A stretch of DNA of 14,020 bases, taken from assembly GCA_945870115.1 (NCBI GenBank), contig CAMBRH010000060.1, positions 1 to 14,020 on the forward strand, given 5' to 3'. A program made the position numbers and the translations under genes. The notes beneath the pieces are model-generated. The model was not told the origin of the DNA. It worked only from the letters and a program-made list of their open reading frames with translations, and ran no database searches. Of this stretch, positions 1-6,790 are shown one piece after another. Position 1 is the stretch's first letter, and every line of letters begins with the position of its first letter. This DNA comes from Chitinophaga pinensis (lineage in GTDB: Bacteria > Bacteroidota > Bacteroidia > Flavobacteriales_D > Crocinitomicaceae).

Positions 1-44
1 CTTTACATTTAAAAGCCAAATTAATTTTAACAATTGCACCTACC

Positions 45-791
45 ATGGGAATTTTATCCAATCTTTTCACCAAAAAAACCGCTAAAGAGCCAATTGATTT
101 TGCTCATTTTAAGATAGATATGCATTCTCATTTACTCCCAGGAATCGATGATGGTGCAAAAACCTTGGAACATTCACTTGGAATGATTTTGAAATTCCAT
201 GAAATGGGGTATAAAAAATTAATTATGACTCCTCATATCATGGAAGATTATTATAAAAATACTCCTGAAATTATTCTTGAAAAACTGAATGAAGTGCGTC
301 AAGAAGTCAAAAATTATGGAATTGACATCGAACTTGAAGCCGCTGCAGAATATTATTTTGACGAAACCCTGATTGAAAAAGTTAAAAACAAAGAAGTACT
401 TACTTTTGGAGACAATCATGTTTTATTTGAGTTTAGTTTTGGTCAAGAACCACAGCGAATAAGCACACTTTTATTTGAATTTAAGGTAAATAATTACAAA
501 CCAATTTTGGCGCATTACGAACGCTATCCTTATTACCACAACAATCCTGAAAAAATTCGAGAATACAGAGATCAAGGAATTTTGATACAATTAAATTTAC
601 TTTCATTAACTGGTCATTATGGTCCTCAAGTGGAAAAAATGGCAAAATACTTAATTGACAATCAATTAGTTAATTTTGTTGGTAGCGATTGTCATAGAAT
701 TGAACATTTGCAAATTTTGGAGGCCAATGCAAACAATATTTATTTTCACAAAGCAAAAGAATTGAATTTATTGAACGTTCATTTGATTTAA
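45..791 (+). CDS. PHP-domain phosphatase, CpsB/YwqE type (tyrosine-protein phosphatase family)
   Basis: The 248-residue product belongs to the PHP metal-dependent phosphoesterases of the CpsB/CapC/YwqE type, which remove phosphate from tyrosines of the kinases controlling capsule or exopolysaccharide export. Metal-ligand motifs are visible in order: DMHSHLLPGIDDG (His27, His29, Asp35), TPH (His64), AAAEYY (Glu102), LAHYERY (His157) and GSDCHR (Asp215, His217). Length is normal for the family. There is no signal peptide or membrane segment, so it should be cytoplasmic. The ATG at 45 is followed by a short lead (MGILSNLF) common in flavobacterial homologues. No polysaccharide gene is visible because the window begins only 44 nt upstream, where TACATTTA (4-11) resembles a -7 box. 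The family is clear; whether the substrate is a phosphotyrosine kinase is inferred from relatives. Confidence 0.9.
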   Translation: MGILSNLFTKKTAKEPIDFAHFKIDMHSHLLPGIDDGAKTLEHSLGMILKFHEMGYKKLIMTPHIMEDYYKNTPEIILEKLNEVRQEVKNYGIDIELEAAAEYYFDETLIEKVKNKEVLTFGDNHVLFEFSFGQEPQRISTLLFEFKVNNYKPILAHYERYPYYHNNPEKIREYRDQGILIQLNLLSLTGHYGPQVEKMAKYLIDNQLVNFVGSDCHRIEHLQILEANANNIYFHKAKELNLLNVHLI

Positions 792-812
792 TCAATATTA
801 AAAATTTGAGGT

Positions 813-829
813 AAAAAAGTAACTTTTTT
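813..829 (+). terminator. Weak hairpin with T-run after the phosphatase gene
   Basis: AAAAAAG (813-819) pairs with CTTTTTT (823-829) around a three-base loop, and more T follows. The stem has only one G-C pair, so termination here would be inefficient. It is listed because it is the only candidate between the phosphatase and dprA genes. Confidence 0.25.
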
Positions 830-843
830 TCATTAAAATTTAA

Positions 844-873
844 TTGATTCTTGAAATTAATTTCTTATCTTTA
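844..873 (+). promoter_or_regulatory. Housekeeping-type Bacteroidota promoter for dprA
   Basis: TTG at 844-846 is followed after 19 nt by TATCTTTA at 866-873. This matches the flavobacterial housekeeping pattern (TTG, about 17-23 nt, TAnnTTTG) with one mismatch in the last base. It ends 24 nt before the dprA ATG, giving a short leader. Confidence 0.55.
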
Positions 874-897
874 TTCTACTAAACCAAGAATAAATTT

Positions 898-1998
898 ATG
901 AATACCGATTTACAACAGCAAATAGCCTTGAGCTTATTGCCCAATATTGGACGTAAAAGAATGCGTACAATTCTAAACCATACAGAATCTTTAGATCATT
1001 TTTTTAAAGCTAAAAAAAAAGATTTTCTTGAAATCTCAGGTTTTGGAGAGCATTTAATTCGAAAAATGAATCGTGATTTGGCTTTAAAATTAGCTGAACC
1101 TTTTGCAGAATATTTCTTAAAATCCTCATTCCAAACCCATTTCTTTCAAAATGAAAATTTTCCAAAACGCTTAAATGAATGTATTGATGCTCCTTTACTT
1201 TTATTTTCTAGCGGAGAAATGGATTTCAATGTTCCAAAAGTTGTGGCCATTGTTGGAACGAGAAATGCAAGTGATTACGGAAAACAAATTTGTGAAGAAT
1301 TAATTCAATCTTTTATTGGAAAGAACATTTTAGTTGTAAGTGGTTTAGCCTATGGAATTGATATTTTTGTTCATCAATTATGTGTGAAATACAACATTCA
1401 AACTATTGGAGTTTTAGGACATGGATTAGATCGCCTTTATCCATCTTTACACGCAAAAACCGCTAAAGAAATGCAAAAAAATGGTGGTCTTTTAACTGAA
1501 TTTTTACCTGGTACAAATCCAGATCGTGAAAATTTTCCGATGAGAAACCGAATTGTAGCCGGAATGTGTGACGCAACAATCGTTGTGGAAAGTGGCATAA
1601 AAGGTGGATCTTTAATTACCGCAGACTTGGCAAATGATTACAACAAAGATGTTTTTGCATTTCCAGGAGACATTACTAGGGAATTTTCCAAAGGCTGTAA
1701 TTTTTTAATCCAAAAAGACAAGGCACATTTAATTACTGGAAGTAAGGATTTTTTTAAATTAATGAATTGGGAAGATTCTAGTGCAAAAAAATCAATTCAA
1801 TTTGACTTGTTTTCCGATTTGTCCGATGATGAGAAATTAATTATATCTAAATTTAAAATCAAATCAGAAAATTCATTTGATGAAATCATGTATTTAGCAA
1901 ATTTACCTTTTTCAAAATTAAGTTCAAGCTTATTAAATTTAGAATTTTCAGGTATTCTAAAATCTTACCCTGGCAAAATTTATAAACTTAATGCTTAA
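898..1998 (+). CDS. dprA: DNA-processing protein DprA (Smf)
   Basis: DprA binds incoming single-stranded DNA during natural transformation and loads RecA on it, in the cytoplasm. The 366-residue product has the family's domain order. An N-terminal helix-hairpin-helix-like part occupies about residues 1-65 (LPNIGRKRM, ISGFGEHLI). The Rossmann-like DprA core follows at about 90-290, with VAIVGTRNASDYG (117-128), VSGLAYGIDIFVH (147-159), GVLGHGLDRLYP (171-182), FPMRNRIVAGMCDATIVVE (213-231) and GGSLITA (236-242). A C-terminal winged-helix-like tail covers about 310-366. Length is typical for the long Bacteroidota form. It has its own promoter upstream and a strong terminator downstream, so it is probably transcribed alone. 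The next gene is convergent. Confidence 0.97.
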   Translation: MNTDLQQQIALSLLPNIGRKRMRTILNHTESLDHFFKAKKKDFLEISGFGEHLIRKMNRDLALKLAEPFAEYFLKSSFQTHFFQNENFPKRLNECIDAPLLLFSSGEMDFNVPKVVAIVGTRNASDYGKQICEELIQSFIGKNILVVSGLAYGIDIFVHQLCVKYNIQTIGVLGHGLDRLYPSLHAKTAKEMQKNGGLLTEFLPGTNPDRENFPMRNRIVAGMCDATIVVESGIKGGSLITADLANDYNKDVFAFPGDITREFSKGCNFLIQKDKAHLITGSKDFFKLMNWEDSSAKKSIQFDLFSDLSDDEKLIISKFKIKSENSFDEIMYLANLPFSKLSSSLLNLEFSGILKSYPGKIYKLNA

Positions 1999-2003
1999 AA
2001 CAA

Positions 2004-2029
2004 AAAAAGCAATCTTTCGATTGCTTTTT
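2004..2029. terminator. Bidirectional rho-independent terminator between convergent genes
   Basis: A perfect 11-bp stem pairs AAAAAGCAATC (2004-2014) with GATTGCTTTTT (2019-2029) around the loop TTTC. It has a T-run on the right for + strand transcripts and an A-run on the left that acts as a T-run for minus-strand transcripts. It sits 5 nt after the dprA stop and 52 nt beyond the stop of the convergent gene at 2082-2531, so it can serve both. Confidence 0.85.
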
Positions 2030-2081
2030 AGTTTAGTTGTGTAATTTGTAATTTATTGTATATATGAGTCGTAGTTTGTTT

Positions 2082-2531
2082 TTATTTATTTTGACTAATC
2101 TCTGCATTAAAATTCGAATCCGTTTTACCGTATATTGAAATATTTTTTAAATCTTTAAATTTCTCAGATTGTTGACTTATTCCTAATTTTCGAATAACCA
2201 CTGACCATCCTTGATTTTTGTTTTCTTGGTAAACATTAATTACTTTATTTACAGGAGTAGAATTTATCATTGCAATATTGTAAGCAAATAATACTTCTGC
2301 AGGCTCCATATTTTCTAATAATTTAGAAATTTTCACTTCTGTAGTTTGAAATTCATTTGCTATTTCAGTTTTAAAATTTTCAATATCAGCTACTGCTTGT
2401 GCATTTAAATTTTTTAATTTTTCGTCTAAAACAGTATCTCCAGTTCTCGCATCAAACGTTAATGATTGTGAAATTAGGTAAAAAGTAGCTGAAAAAAAGA
2501 CAAAAAGTAGTATGTAGTTAAATTGTTTCAT
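2082..2531 (-). CDS. Small secreted protein of the sigma/anti-sigma locus, function unknown
   Basis: I cannot name this 149-residue protein. It begins with a signal-peptide-like segment (charged MKQFN, hydrophobic residues 6-21, then SQS), so it is probably periplasmic. The mature part is predicted mostly helical. Its middle (about residues 75-130) holds a patch of the form AEVLFAYNIA..., STPVNKVINVYQENKNQGW, then LGISQQSEKFKDLK. As far as I remember, a similar pattern (helix, GWG, LGI, 'S..F..LK') occurs in small periplasmic proteins of other Gram-negatives. The gene follows the FecR-like gene by 71 nt. A copy of the 44-nt candidate ECF promoter (2548-2591) lies just upstream, so it appears to be a direct target of the neighbouring sigma factor. 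A role as modulator or sensor is speculation. Confidence 0.8.
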   Translation of the reverse strand: MKQFNYILLFVFFSATFYLISQSLTFDARTGDTVLDEKLKNLNAQAVADIENFKTEIANEFQTTEVKISKLLENMEPAEVLFAYNIAMINSTPVNKVINVYQENKNQGWSVVIRKLGISQQSEKFKDLKNISIYGKTDSNFNAEISQNK

Positions 2532-2547
2532 GGCTTTAATTTTATTG

Positions 2548-2591
2548 GTTATATAAGTAAGACAAGTATTTATCGAAAAACCCCTAAAGGA
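2548..2591 (-). promoter_or_regulatory. Candidate ECF sigma promoter, copy A (before the small secreted-protein gene)
   Basis: On the minus strand this reads TCCTTTAGGGGT, 13 nt, then CTTGTCTTACTTATATAAC. GGGGT would be the -35 element and GTCTTA the -10, separated by 16 nt. It lies wholly in the gap between the fecR-like stop and the start at 2531, ending 16 nt before the ATG. It shares 12/12 and 17/19 positions with copy B at 3524-3567 and the same 13-nt spacer length. Assignment to the adjacent sigma factor is inference from position and geometry. Confidence 0.7.
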
Positions 2592-2602
2592 ATTTCATTT
2601 TT

Positions 2603-3490
2603 TTAATTATTTTTTTGAAATTTTTTAATAAATCGTTGCCATTTAGTAGTAGCTTTTGATTTTACCTCAATAAAAGTGTGTTTTTCTATATCGTAAATGA
2701 ATTTTTGATTTGAAGAGATGTTTATTTTATTGGAAGGATTCAGCTTTTCAGAAACTTCCATAAAACCTTCTTCAACCGAAATTTCAACAAATTTTGTGTC
2801 TTCATTAGCCGTTGTAATATTGAATTTGGTTCCCTGTACAATTATTTTTAATTGCTCTGTTTCTAAAACAAAATCCTTATCTACTGGACTTATGTCAAAT
2901 AAACCTGCACCGGATAAACTTGCGATACGTGTATGAGATTCCGAATTGTTTAAAAAGCTAAGTACACTTGTTTTTGAAATAAGAGCAACCGAACTATCTT
3001 CAAGCGCAATTTCATGAGTTAAGGAAGTATCTTTTCTTTTTTGAAATTTTTTAAGATTTGAAATTATTTCAGAAGATTTATTGTTATTTGAAGCAAAGTT
3101 AATTGTATTTGATTTTATTTTTTGAACTGAAGTGCCTTCTGCAGAAAAATCTTGATTTTTATTTAAACTCGAACTTGAATTAAACATAAAAATCATGGAG
3201 GCAGAAACCAATAAAACAATAAATACAGCTGCTATTTTATAGTAAAAATATGATTTGTTCTCTTTTTTAGTATAATTTTCTTTATTTAAATTGAATTTTT
3301 CCCATGCTGCAACAATATTTACTTCAGGAGTTTTTTCCACTTTGCCTACAAATTGCCAAAGCAACAATCTTTGCTTGTAAATATTATTATTTTCTTCAGA
3401 TTCTTCAATCCATTTAGTTAAAATAACTTTATCGGATTCAGTGCCGTTTCCGGATAGAATTTTTGAAATTATGTTATCAATTTGTGACAT
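2603..3490 (-). CDS. FecR-family anti-sigma factor (membrane-spanning)
   Basis: FecR-type proteins hold an ECF sigma factor at the inner membrane through a cytoplasmic N-terminal domain and receive a signal through the periplasmic part. The 295-residue product fits. Residues 1-80 are a charged, helical cytoplasmic part (with LTKWIEESEENNNIY and LLLWQFV). Residues about 83-103 form one membrane helix. A Ser/Asn/Lys-rich linker follows, then a FecR domain at about 163-270 with the family pattern: LEDSSVALISKTSVLSF, SLSGAGLFDIS, FVLETEQLKIIVQGTKFNI, VEISVEEGFMEV. It sits 69 nt downstream of the ECF sigma gene, the classic pairing. No TonB-dependent (SusC/FecA) receptor gene adjoins it here. A candidate promoter of the paired sigma lies at 3524-3567, predicting negative feedback. 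Confidence 0.9.
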   Translation of the reverse strand: MSQIDNIISKILSGNGTESDKVILTKWIEESEENNNIYKQRLLLWQFVGKVEKTPEVNIVAAWEKFNLNKENYTKKENKSYFYYKIAAVFIVLLVSASMIFMFNSSSSLNKNQDFSAEGTSVQKIKSNTINFASNNNKSSEIISNLKKFQKRKDTSLTHEIALEDSSVALISKTSVLSFLNNSESHTRIASLSGAGLFDISPVDKDFVLETEQLKIIVQGTKFNITTANEDTKFVEISVEEGFMEVSEKLNPSNKINISSNQKFIYDIEKHTFIEVKSKATTKWQRFIKKFQKNN

Positions 3491-3523
3491 GATATCGTTG
3501 TTTTATTTTGAAAAATATATCTT

Positions 3524-3567
3524 GTTATAATAGTAAGACAAGAAAAAATGATTTTACCCCTAAAGGA
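3524..3567 (-). promoter_or_regulatory. Candidate ECF sigma promoter, copy B (before the FecR-type gene)
   Basis: On the minus strand this reads TCCTTTAGGGGT, 13 nt, then CTTGTCTTACTATTATAAC. The putative -35 half (3556-3567) overlaps the sigma gene's TAG stop codon (3562-3560), so promoter and coding end share bases. The element ends 33 nt before the fecR-like ATG. It is nearly identical to copy A, although the flanking genes are unrelated in sequence. That argues for selection on the site itself. Confidence 0.7.
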
Positions 3568-4120
3568 TTTGAAAAAAAATTGAAAATAAAAAAATTAATT
3601 CTGGAAAAAAGTGTTGAATTTTAGGTTTTAATTCAGAATTTAATCTTGAAATCGCTATAGTCATCTGATTTTCAATTGTTTTTACAGAAACATCCAAATG
3701 TTCAGCAATTTCTTTATTTTTCATATTTTCAAAGCGACTTAGTACAAAAATTGTTTTGCACCTTGGTGGCAAACCATCTAATGAAGCATAAACTAAATCT
3801 TGAAAAACTTTATAATCAAAGTCATTTGAATTTAATTGATTCAAAGCTGAATTAAATTCTAAATGATTGTCAAGTTCAACGGTTCTAAAATTTTTATTTT
3901 GTTCAATGTAATTTAAGGCTTTATTTATGGTTGATTTCACTAAATAACCTTCAATTGTTGTTGTAATGTTCAATTCATCTTTTTTACTCCAAATGTGAAT
4001 AAAAACCTCCTGAACAGTATCATCAGCTAAACTTTCATCATGCAAAATTTGATAAGCTGCTCGATGAAGTCTCTTATAATGAGTTTTAAAAAGGTATTCT
4101 ATGTCGATTAAACTGCTCAA
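3560..4120 (-). CDS. RNA polymerase ECF-type sigma factor (sigma-70 family)
   Basis: This is a 186-residue ECF sigma factor with only the two core domains. Region 2 (about 5-75) contains LFKTHYKRLHRAAYQILHDESLADDTVQEVFIHIW, the usual ECF core-binding and -10 recognition segment. Region 4 (about 105-163) contains LDGLPPRCKTIFVLSRFENMKNKEIAEHLDVSVKTIENQMTIAISRL, with the helix-turn-helix that reads the -35. A hydrophobic tail (FFPELIFLFSIFFQIL) ends the protein, as in many Bacteroidota ECF factors. The start is TTG at 4120: the frame has a stop about 40 nt upstream and no ATG between it and the conserved region, so a rare start codon is needed. The gene precedes a FecR-type gene, its likely anti-sigma partner. 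Likely targets are the three 44-nt boxes in this window. Confidence 0.93.
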   Translation of the reverse strand: MSSLIDIEYLFKTHYKRLHRAAYQILHDESLADDTVQEVFIHIWSKKDELNITTTIEGYLVKSTINKALNYIEQNKNFRTVELDNHLEFNSALNQLNSNDFDYKVFQDLVYASLDGLPPRCKTIFVLSRFENMKNKEIAEHLDVSVKTIENQMTIAISRLNSELKPKIQHFFPELIFLFSIFFQIL

Positions 4121-4141
4121 CTGAAGGATTAGTTTTTTTTG

Positions 4142-4169
4142 TAAATATAAACAAAATTGTTAAAGTCAA
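4142..4169 (-). promoter_or_regulatory. Housekeeping-type promoter for the ECF sigma gene
   Basis: On the minus strand TTG (4169-4167), 17 nt, then TATATTTA (4149-4142) matches the Bacteroidota TTG/TAnnTTTG pattern with one mismatch. It ends 21 nt before the TTG start codon at 4120. No GGGGT/GTCTTA box is present here, so the sigma gene does not appear to activate itself. The TTG touches the end of the T-run of the preceding terminator. Confidence 0.5.
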
Positions 4170-4198
4170 AAAAAAGTCTCACCAATTGGCAAGACTTT
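4168..4198 (-). terminator. Rho-independent terminator of the OmpA-domain lipoprotein gene
   Basis: On the minus strand AAAGTCTTGCC (4198-4188) pairs with GGTGAGACTTT (4183-4173), an 11-bp stem with two G-T wobbles and an AATT loop. An eight-T run overlaps the end of the stem. It lies 23 nt after the OmpA stop codon and separates that gene from the sigma gene, so the latter is an independent unit. Confidence 0.8.
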
Positions 4199-4220
4199 AA
4201 AATTTGTAAATACAATTTTT

Positions 4221-5129
4221 TTACTGAGGAACATTTTTTGGATTCAACAAATCGTAAAACTCATTGATTTTTGGCATAATAATAATTCTTGTTCTTCTAT
4301 TAATTGCTTTATTTTCTGGAGTATCATTTGCAACCAAAGTATTGTATTCACCTCTTCCCGCTGCAATCAAACGATTTGGGTTAATGTTGTATTTAACTTG
4401 TAAAGCACGAACTACTGAAGTTGCACGTTTTACACTTAAATCCCAGTTATCAGTCATACATGAACTTTTCATTGGAACATTGTCTGTATAACCTTCAACC
4501 ATAACTTCAAAGTTAGGTCTAGATTCTACAATTGTAGCGATTTTAGCTAAAATTTCATCAGCTTTTGCAGTTAAATCTGAACTTCCGGATTTGTACAACA
4601 TTTTGTCAGATAAATTAATGAATACAACCGTTTTGTCAACTTTGATTTCAACATCTTGATCGTCTAATCCTTCTTTCAAAACACTTTTTAAATTTACTGC
4701 TAAAGCTAAATTAATCGAATCAGCTTTCGTTTTTGCAGCTTGTAATAAATTGATGTATTTATCTTTTAATTTTAATTGAGAAAGCGTTTCAGAAATGTTA
4801 TCGTTTGCTGCTTGAGTTAAAACTGTTAAATCTCCAACAGCTGTTAATTGTTTGTCTCTAAGTTTTTTACAGTCTTCTAATTGCTCTTTTAAATCGGTAA
4901 TTTGATCTGTTTTGGAAATGATTGAACTATTTGACAAAATCAATTCATTATTCAATTTAGAAACTTGACTTTCAGAAGCATATAATTTATTTTGAGAAGT
5001 TGCTAATTCTTGATTTGCTCTCGCATTTGCTGTTTCCAATTCAGTTTTCATGGCAACAAATTTCTTTTTACTTACAACACATGAAGTAAAACTTATGGCT
5101 AATAAAGCTATTGAGATGTATTTTATCAT
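4221..5129 (-). CDS. OmpA/MotB-domain outer-membrane lipoprotein
   Basis: The 302-residue product is a predicted lipoprotein: a short signal peptide ends in the lipobox SFTSC with Cys17 as the lipidated residue. Residues about 22-145 form a long Glu/Lys/Gln-rich helical stretch, probably a coiled coil. The C-terminal 130 residues are an OmpA-like peptidoglycan-binding domain, with MLYKSGSSDLTAKADEIL, VEGYTDNVP, NWDLSVKRATSVVRAL, RLIAAGRGEYN and NKAINRRTRIII. These hold the Asp and Arg residues that contact diaminopimelate in the family. It likely tethers the outer membrane to peptidoglycan. It lies 48 nt downstream of the crtD-like gene on the same strand and ends in its own terminator. The exact role of this paralogue is unknown. 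Confidence 0.93.
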   Translation of the reverse strand: MIKYISIALLAISFTSCVVSKKKFVAMKTELETANARANQELATSQNKLYASESQVSKLNNELILSNSSIISKTDQITDLKEQLEDCKKLRDKQLTAVGDLTVLTQAANDNISETLSQLKLKDKYINLLQAAKTKADSINLALAVNLKSVLKEGLDDQDVEIKVDKTVVFINLSDKMLYKSGSSDLTAKADEILAKIATIVESRPNFEVMVEGYTDNVPMKSSCMTDNWDLSVKRATSVVRALQVKYNINPNRLIAAGRGEYNTLVANDTPENKAINRRTRIIIMPKINEFYDLLNPKNVPQ

Positions 5130-5152
5130 TTTTATTTTTTTAATTATTTCAT

Positions 5153-5160
5153 CAAAATTA
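5153..5160 (-). promoter_or_regulatory. Possible -7 box for the OmpA-domain lipoprotein gene
   Basis: TAATTTTG on the minus strand is an exact match to TAnnTTTG and ends 23 nt before the ATG at 5129. No TTG is found 17-23 nt further upstream, where the end of the crtD-like gene lies, so only half of the pattern is supported. Confidence 0.35.
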
Positions 5161-5177
5161 AATAATTTTCTCGAATA

Positions 5178-6641
5178 TCACTCTGATTTAACAAAATTTG
5201 TTGCAATTTTTGCCGAAAGTAAGCAAAGTGGAATTCCACCGCCAGGATGAACACTTCCACCAACAAAAAATAATCCTTTTATTTTAGAGAAATTTGGATG
5301 CCTAAAAAACGCTGCCATACGATCATTTGAACTTGCGCCATATAAAGCTCCCGCAAAAGATGAGGTGCGTTTTTCAATGCGAATTGGATCTAAATATTCT
5401 TCCACTTCAATTAAATCCTCTAGCTTTTCGCCTAAAATTCTATTCAATTTTAAAAGTACATTTTTTCTAGTTTCAGTTCGAATTTCTTCCCAATCTTGAC
5501 CAGAATTTGAAGGAACATTTACCATAACAAACCAAGATTCACAATTTTCAGGAGCATCATTATTTACAATTTTAGAGCTTACATGTACATAAATTGTTGG
5601 GTCATGATAAACTGTTTTTTCTTTAAAAATGTACGAAAATTCTTTTTCATAATTCTCAGAGAAAAAAATATTGTGCAAATCCAAATTGTCAAACTGTTTC
5701 TTCATTCCCCAATAAAAAATCAGAGCCGAACTTGAAGGTTCTTGTTTGTTAACTTGCTTAGGAATTTTGAGTTTTGGCAATAAATTTTTATAAGCTGGAC
5801 GAATATCTGAATTACAAAAAACGATGTCAGCAATAATTGTTTCATTTCCAATTTTGATTCCCTGAACCTTGCTTTTGTCGTGAATAATTTCTGTAACTTT
5901 TTGATTTAAAATAAATTTTACACCCAAATCTTTTGCTAATTGCACCAATGATTCCGTTATGGAATGCATTCCTTTTGTTGGAAAAAATGTTCCAAAACCA
6001 TGTTCTAAATGCGGAATAATATTCAAAATTCCAGGTGCTTGGTATGGATTTGATCCATTGTAAGTCGCAAAGCGATCAAAAATTTGAACCAATTTTGGGT
6101 GATTCAAAGCCTCGCGATTAACTTGGTTCATTGTGGAAAATAAGTGCAATTTATGTGCATTTGAAAAACACTTAAAAACGGCTTTGCTAAAATATGTTTT
6201 AAACTTATGCAATGATTTTTCTAAAAAAGCCTCGTGCGTTTTGTCATAAATAAACTTACTTTTTTCAAAATGATTTTTTAATGGTCTTGAACTAACTTTT
6301 AAAGTTGCTTCAACTTCAGTCAAAACTTCATTCACATCAGATTTAAAAGGCAAAAAAGTTCCATCCTCAAAAAAATAGTGGCAAGCGGTTTCATTTTTGA
6401 TGTACGAAAAATAATCTTTTGGATTTTTTCCAGCAAGTAAAAATAATTCTTCTACAAATTGCGGCATTGTAAACAAGGAAGGTCCAGCATCAAAGCGGTA
6501 TTCTCCTAAAGTAAAAGAACTCAATTTACCTCCCGGGTATGAATTTCCTTCAAAAACCGTCACATCAAAACCTTTCACAGCCAAGCGAATAGCTGAAGAA
6601 ATTCCTGCAATTCCAGAACCAATAACGATCGCTTTTTTCAT
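5178..6641 (-). CDS. crtD: Carotenoid desaturase of the CrtI/CrtD family, most like CrtD (hydroxycarotenoid 3,4-desaturase)
   Basis: The 487-residue product is an FAD-dependent carotenoid desaturase. The N-terminal dinucleotide-binding motif is clear: AIVIGSGIAGISSAIRLA, with GSGIAG at 8-13 and Glu31 at the end of beta-2. YPGGKLSSF follows. The C-terminus has the family's FAD-contact segment, GLFFVGGSVHPGGGIPLCLLSAKIA. Within the family I favour CrtD. As I recall, the segment YRFDAGPSLFTMPQFVEELF and the central HGFGTFFPTKGMHSITESLVQLA match flavobacterial CrtD, whereas CrtI phytoene desaturases there read FDMGPSWYWMPDVF. CrtD introduces the 3,4 double bond in 1-hydroxylated monocyclic carotenoids (saproxanthin and myxol route). 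No other crt gene is in the window, so substrate is inferred from subfamily only. The start ATG at 6641 gives the standard N-terminus. Confidence 0.85.
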   Translation of the reverse strand: MKKAIVIGSGIAGISSAIRLAVKGFDVTVFEGNSYPGGKLSSFTLGEYRFDAGPSLFTMPQFVEELFLLAGKNPKDYFSYIKNETACHYFFEDGTFLPFKSDVNEVLTEVEATLKVSSRPLKNHFEKSKFIYDKTHEAFLEKSLHKFKTYFSKAVFKCFSNAHKLHLFSTMNQVNREALNHPKLVQIFDRFATYNGSNPYQAPGILNIIPHLEHGFGTFFPTKGMHSITESLVQLAKDLGVKFILNQKVTEIIHDKSKVQGIKIGNETIIADIVFCNSDIRPAYKNLLPKLKIPKQVNKQEPSSSALIFYWGMKKQFDNLDLHNIFFSENYEKEFSYIFKEKTVYHDPTIYVHVSSKIVNNDAPENCESWFVMVNVPSNSGQDWEEIRTETRKNVLLKLNRILGEKLEDLIEVEEYLDPIRIEKRTSSFAGALYGASSNDRMAAFFRHPNFSKIKGLFFVGGSVHPGGGIPLCLLSAKIATNFVKSE

Positions 6642-6732
6642 TTCCCAAAATTAAAACAAATTTTAAGAGAAAAGGTTTTGAAATTATTTTTTATAAAAAA
6701 GCGTTTTTTACGGTGTTGTGTTGGAAATAATT

Positions 6733-6740
6733 TATCTTTA
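6733..6740 (+). promoter_or_regulatory. Possible -7 box for the lipoprotein gene pair
   Basis: TATCTTTA matches TAnnTTTG except for the last base and lies 50 nt before the ATG at 6791. The nearest TTG (6716-6718) is only 14 nt upstream, closer than usual. The 149-nt divergent gap to the crtD-like gene otherwise holds an AT-rich 7-bp palindrome around GCG (6694-6710). Confidence 0.35.
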
Positions 6741-6790
6741 CGTCAAAGGGAATGTCCATTTACTAAATTTGCTCAAAAGAATAAATTAAG

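Noticed and set aside
206..232. GGGGT at about 206 as a fourth copy of the ECF box
   Set aside because: No GTCTTA follows at 16 nt, and the site lies inside the phosphatase coding region.
2718..2936. Plus-strand open frame opposite the FecR-type gene
   Set aside because: It is antisense to the conserved FecR domain, with no independent evidence of expression.
4264..4491. Plus-strand open frames opposite the OmpA-domain gene (also 5050-5250)
   Set aside because: They are shadows of the minus-strand genes; the apparent membrane-like sequence comes from antisense reading of the OmpA domain and signal peptide.
6646..6653. TAATTTTG on the minus strand as the crtD promoter
   Set aside because: It is an exact TAnnTTTG match but sits only 4 nt before the ATG, and no TTG lies at the required distance. 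In this AT-rich gap such a match is expected by chance.
6694..6710. Palindrome TAAAAAA-GCG-TTTTTTA in the divergent intergenic gap as a terminator or operator
   Set aside because: The stem is only A-T pairs with a three-base loop, and no gene ends here on either strand. It is more likely compositional.
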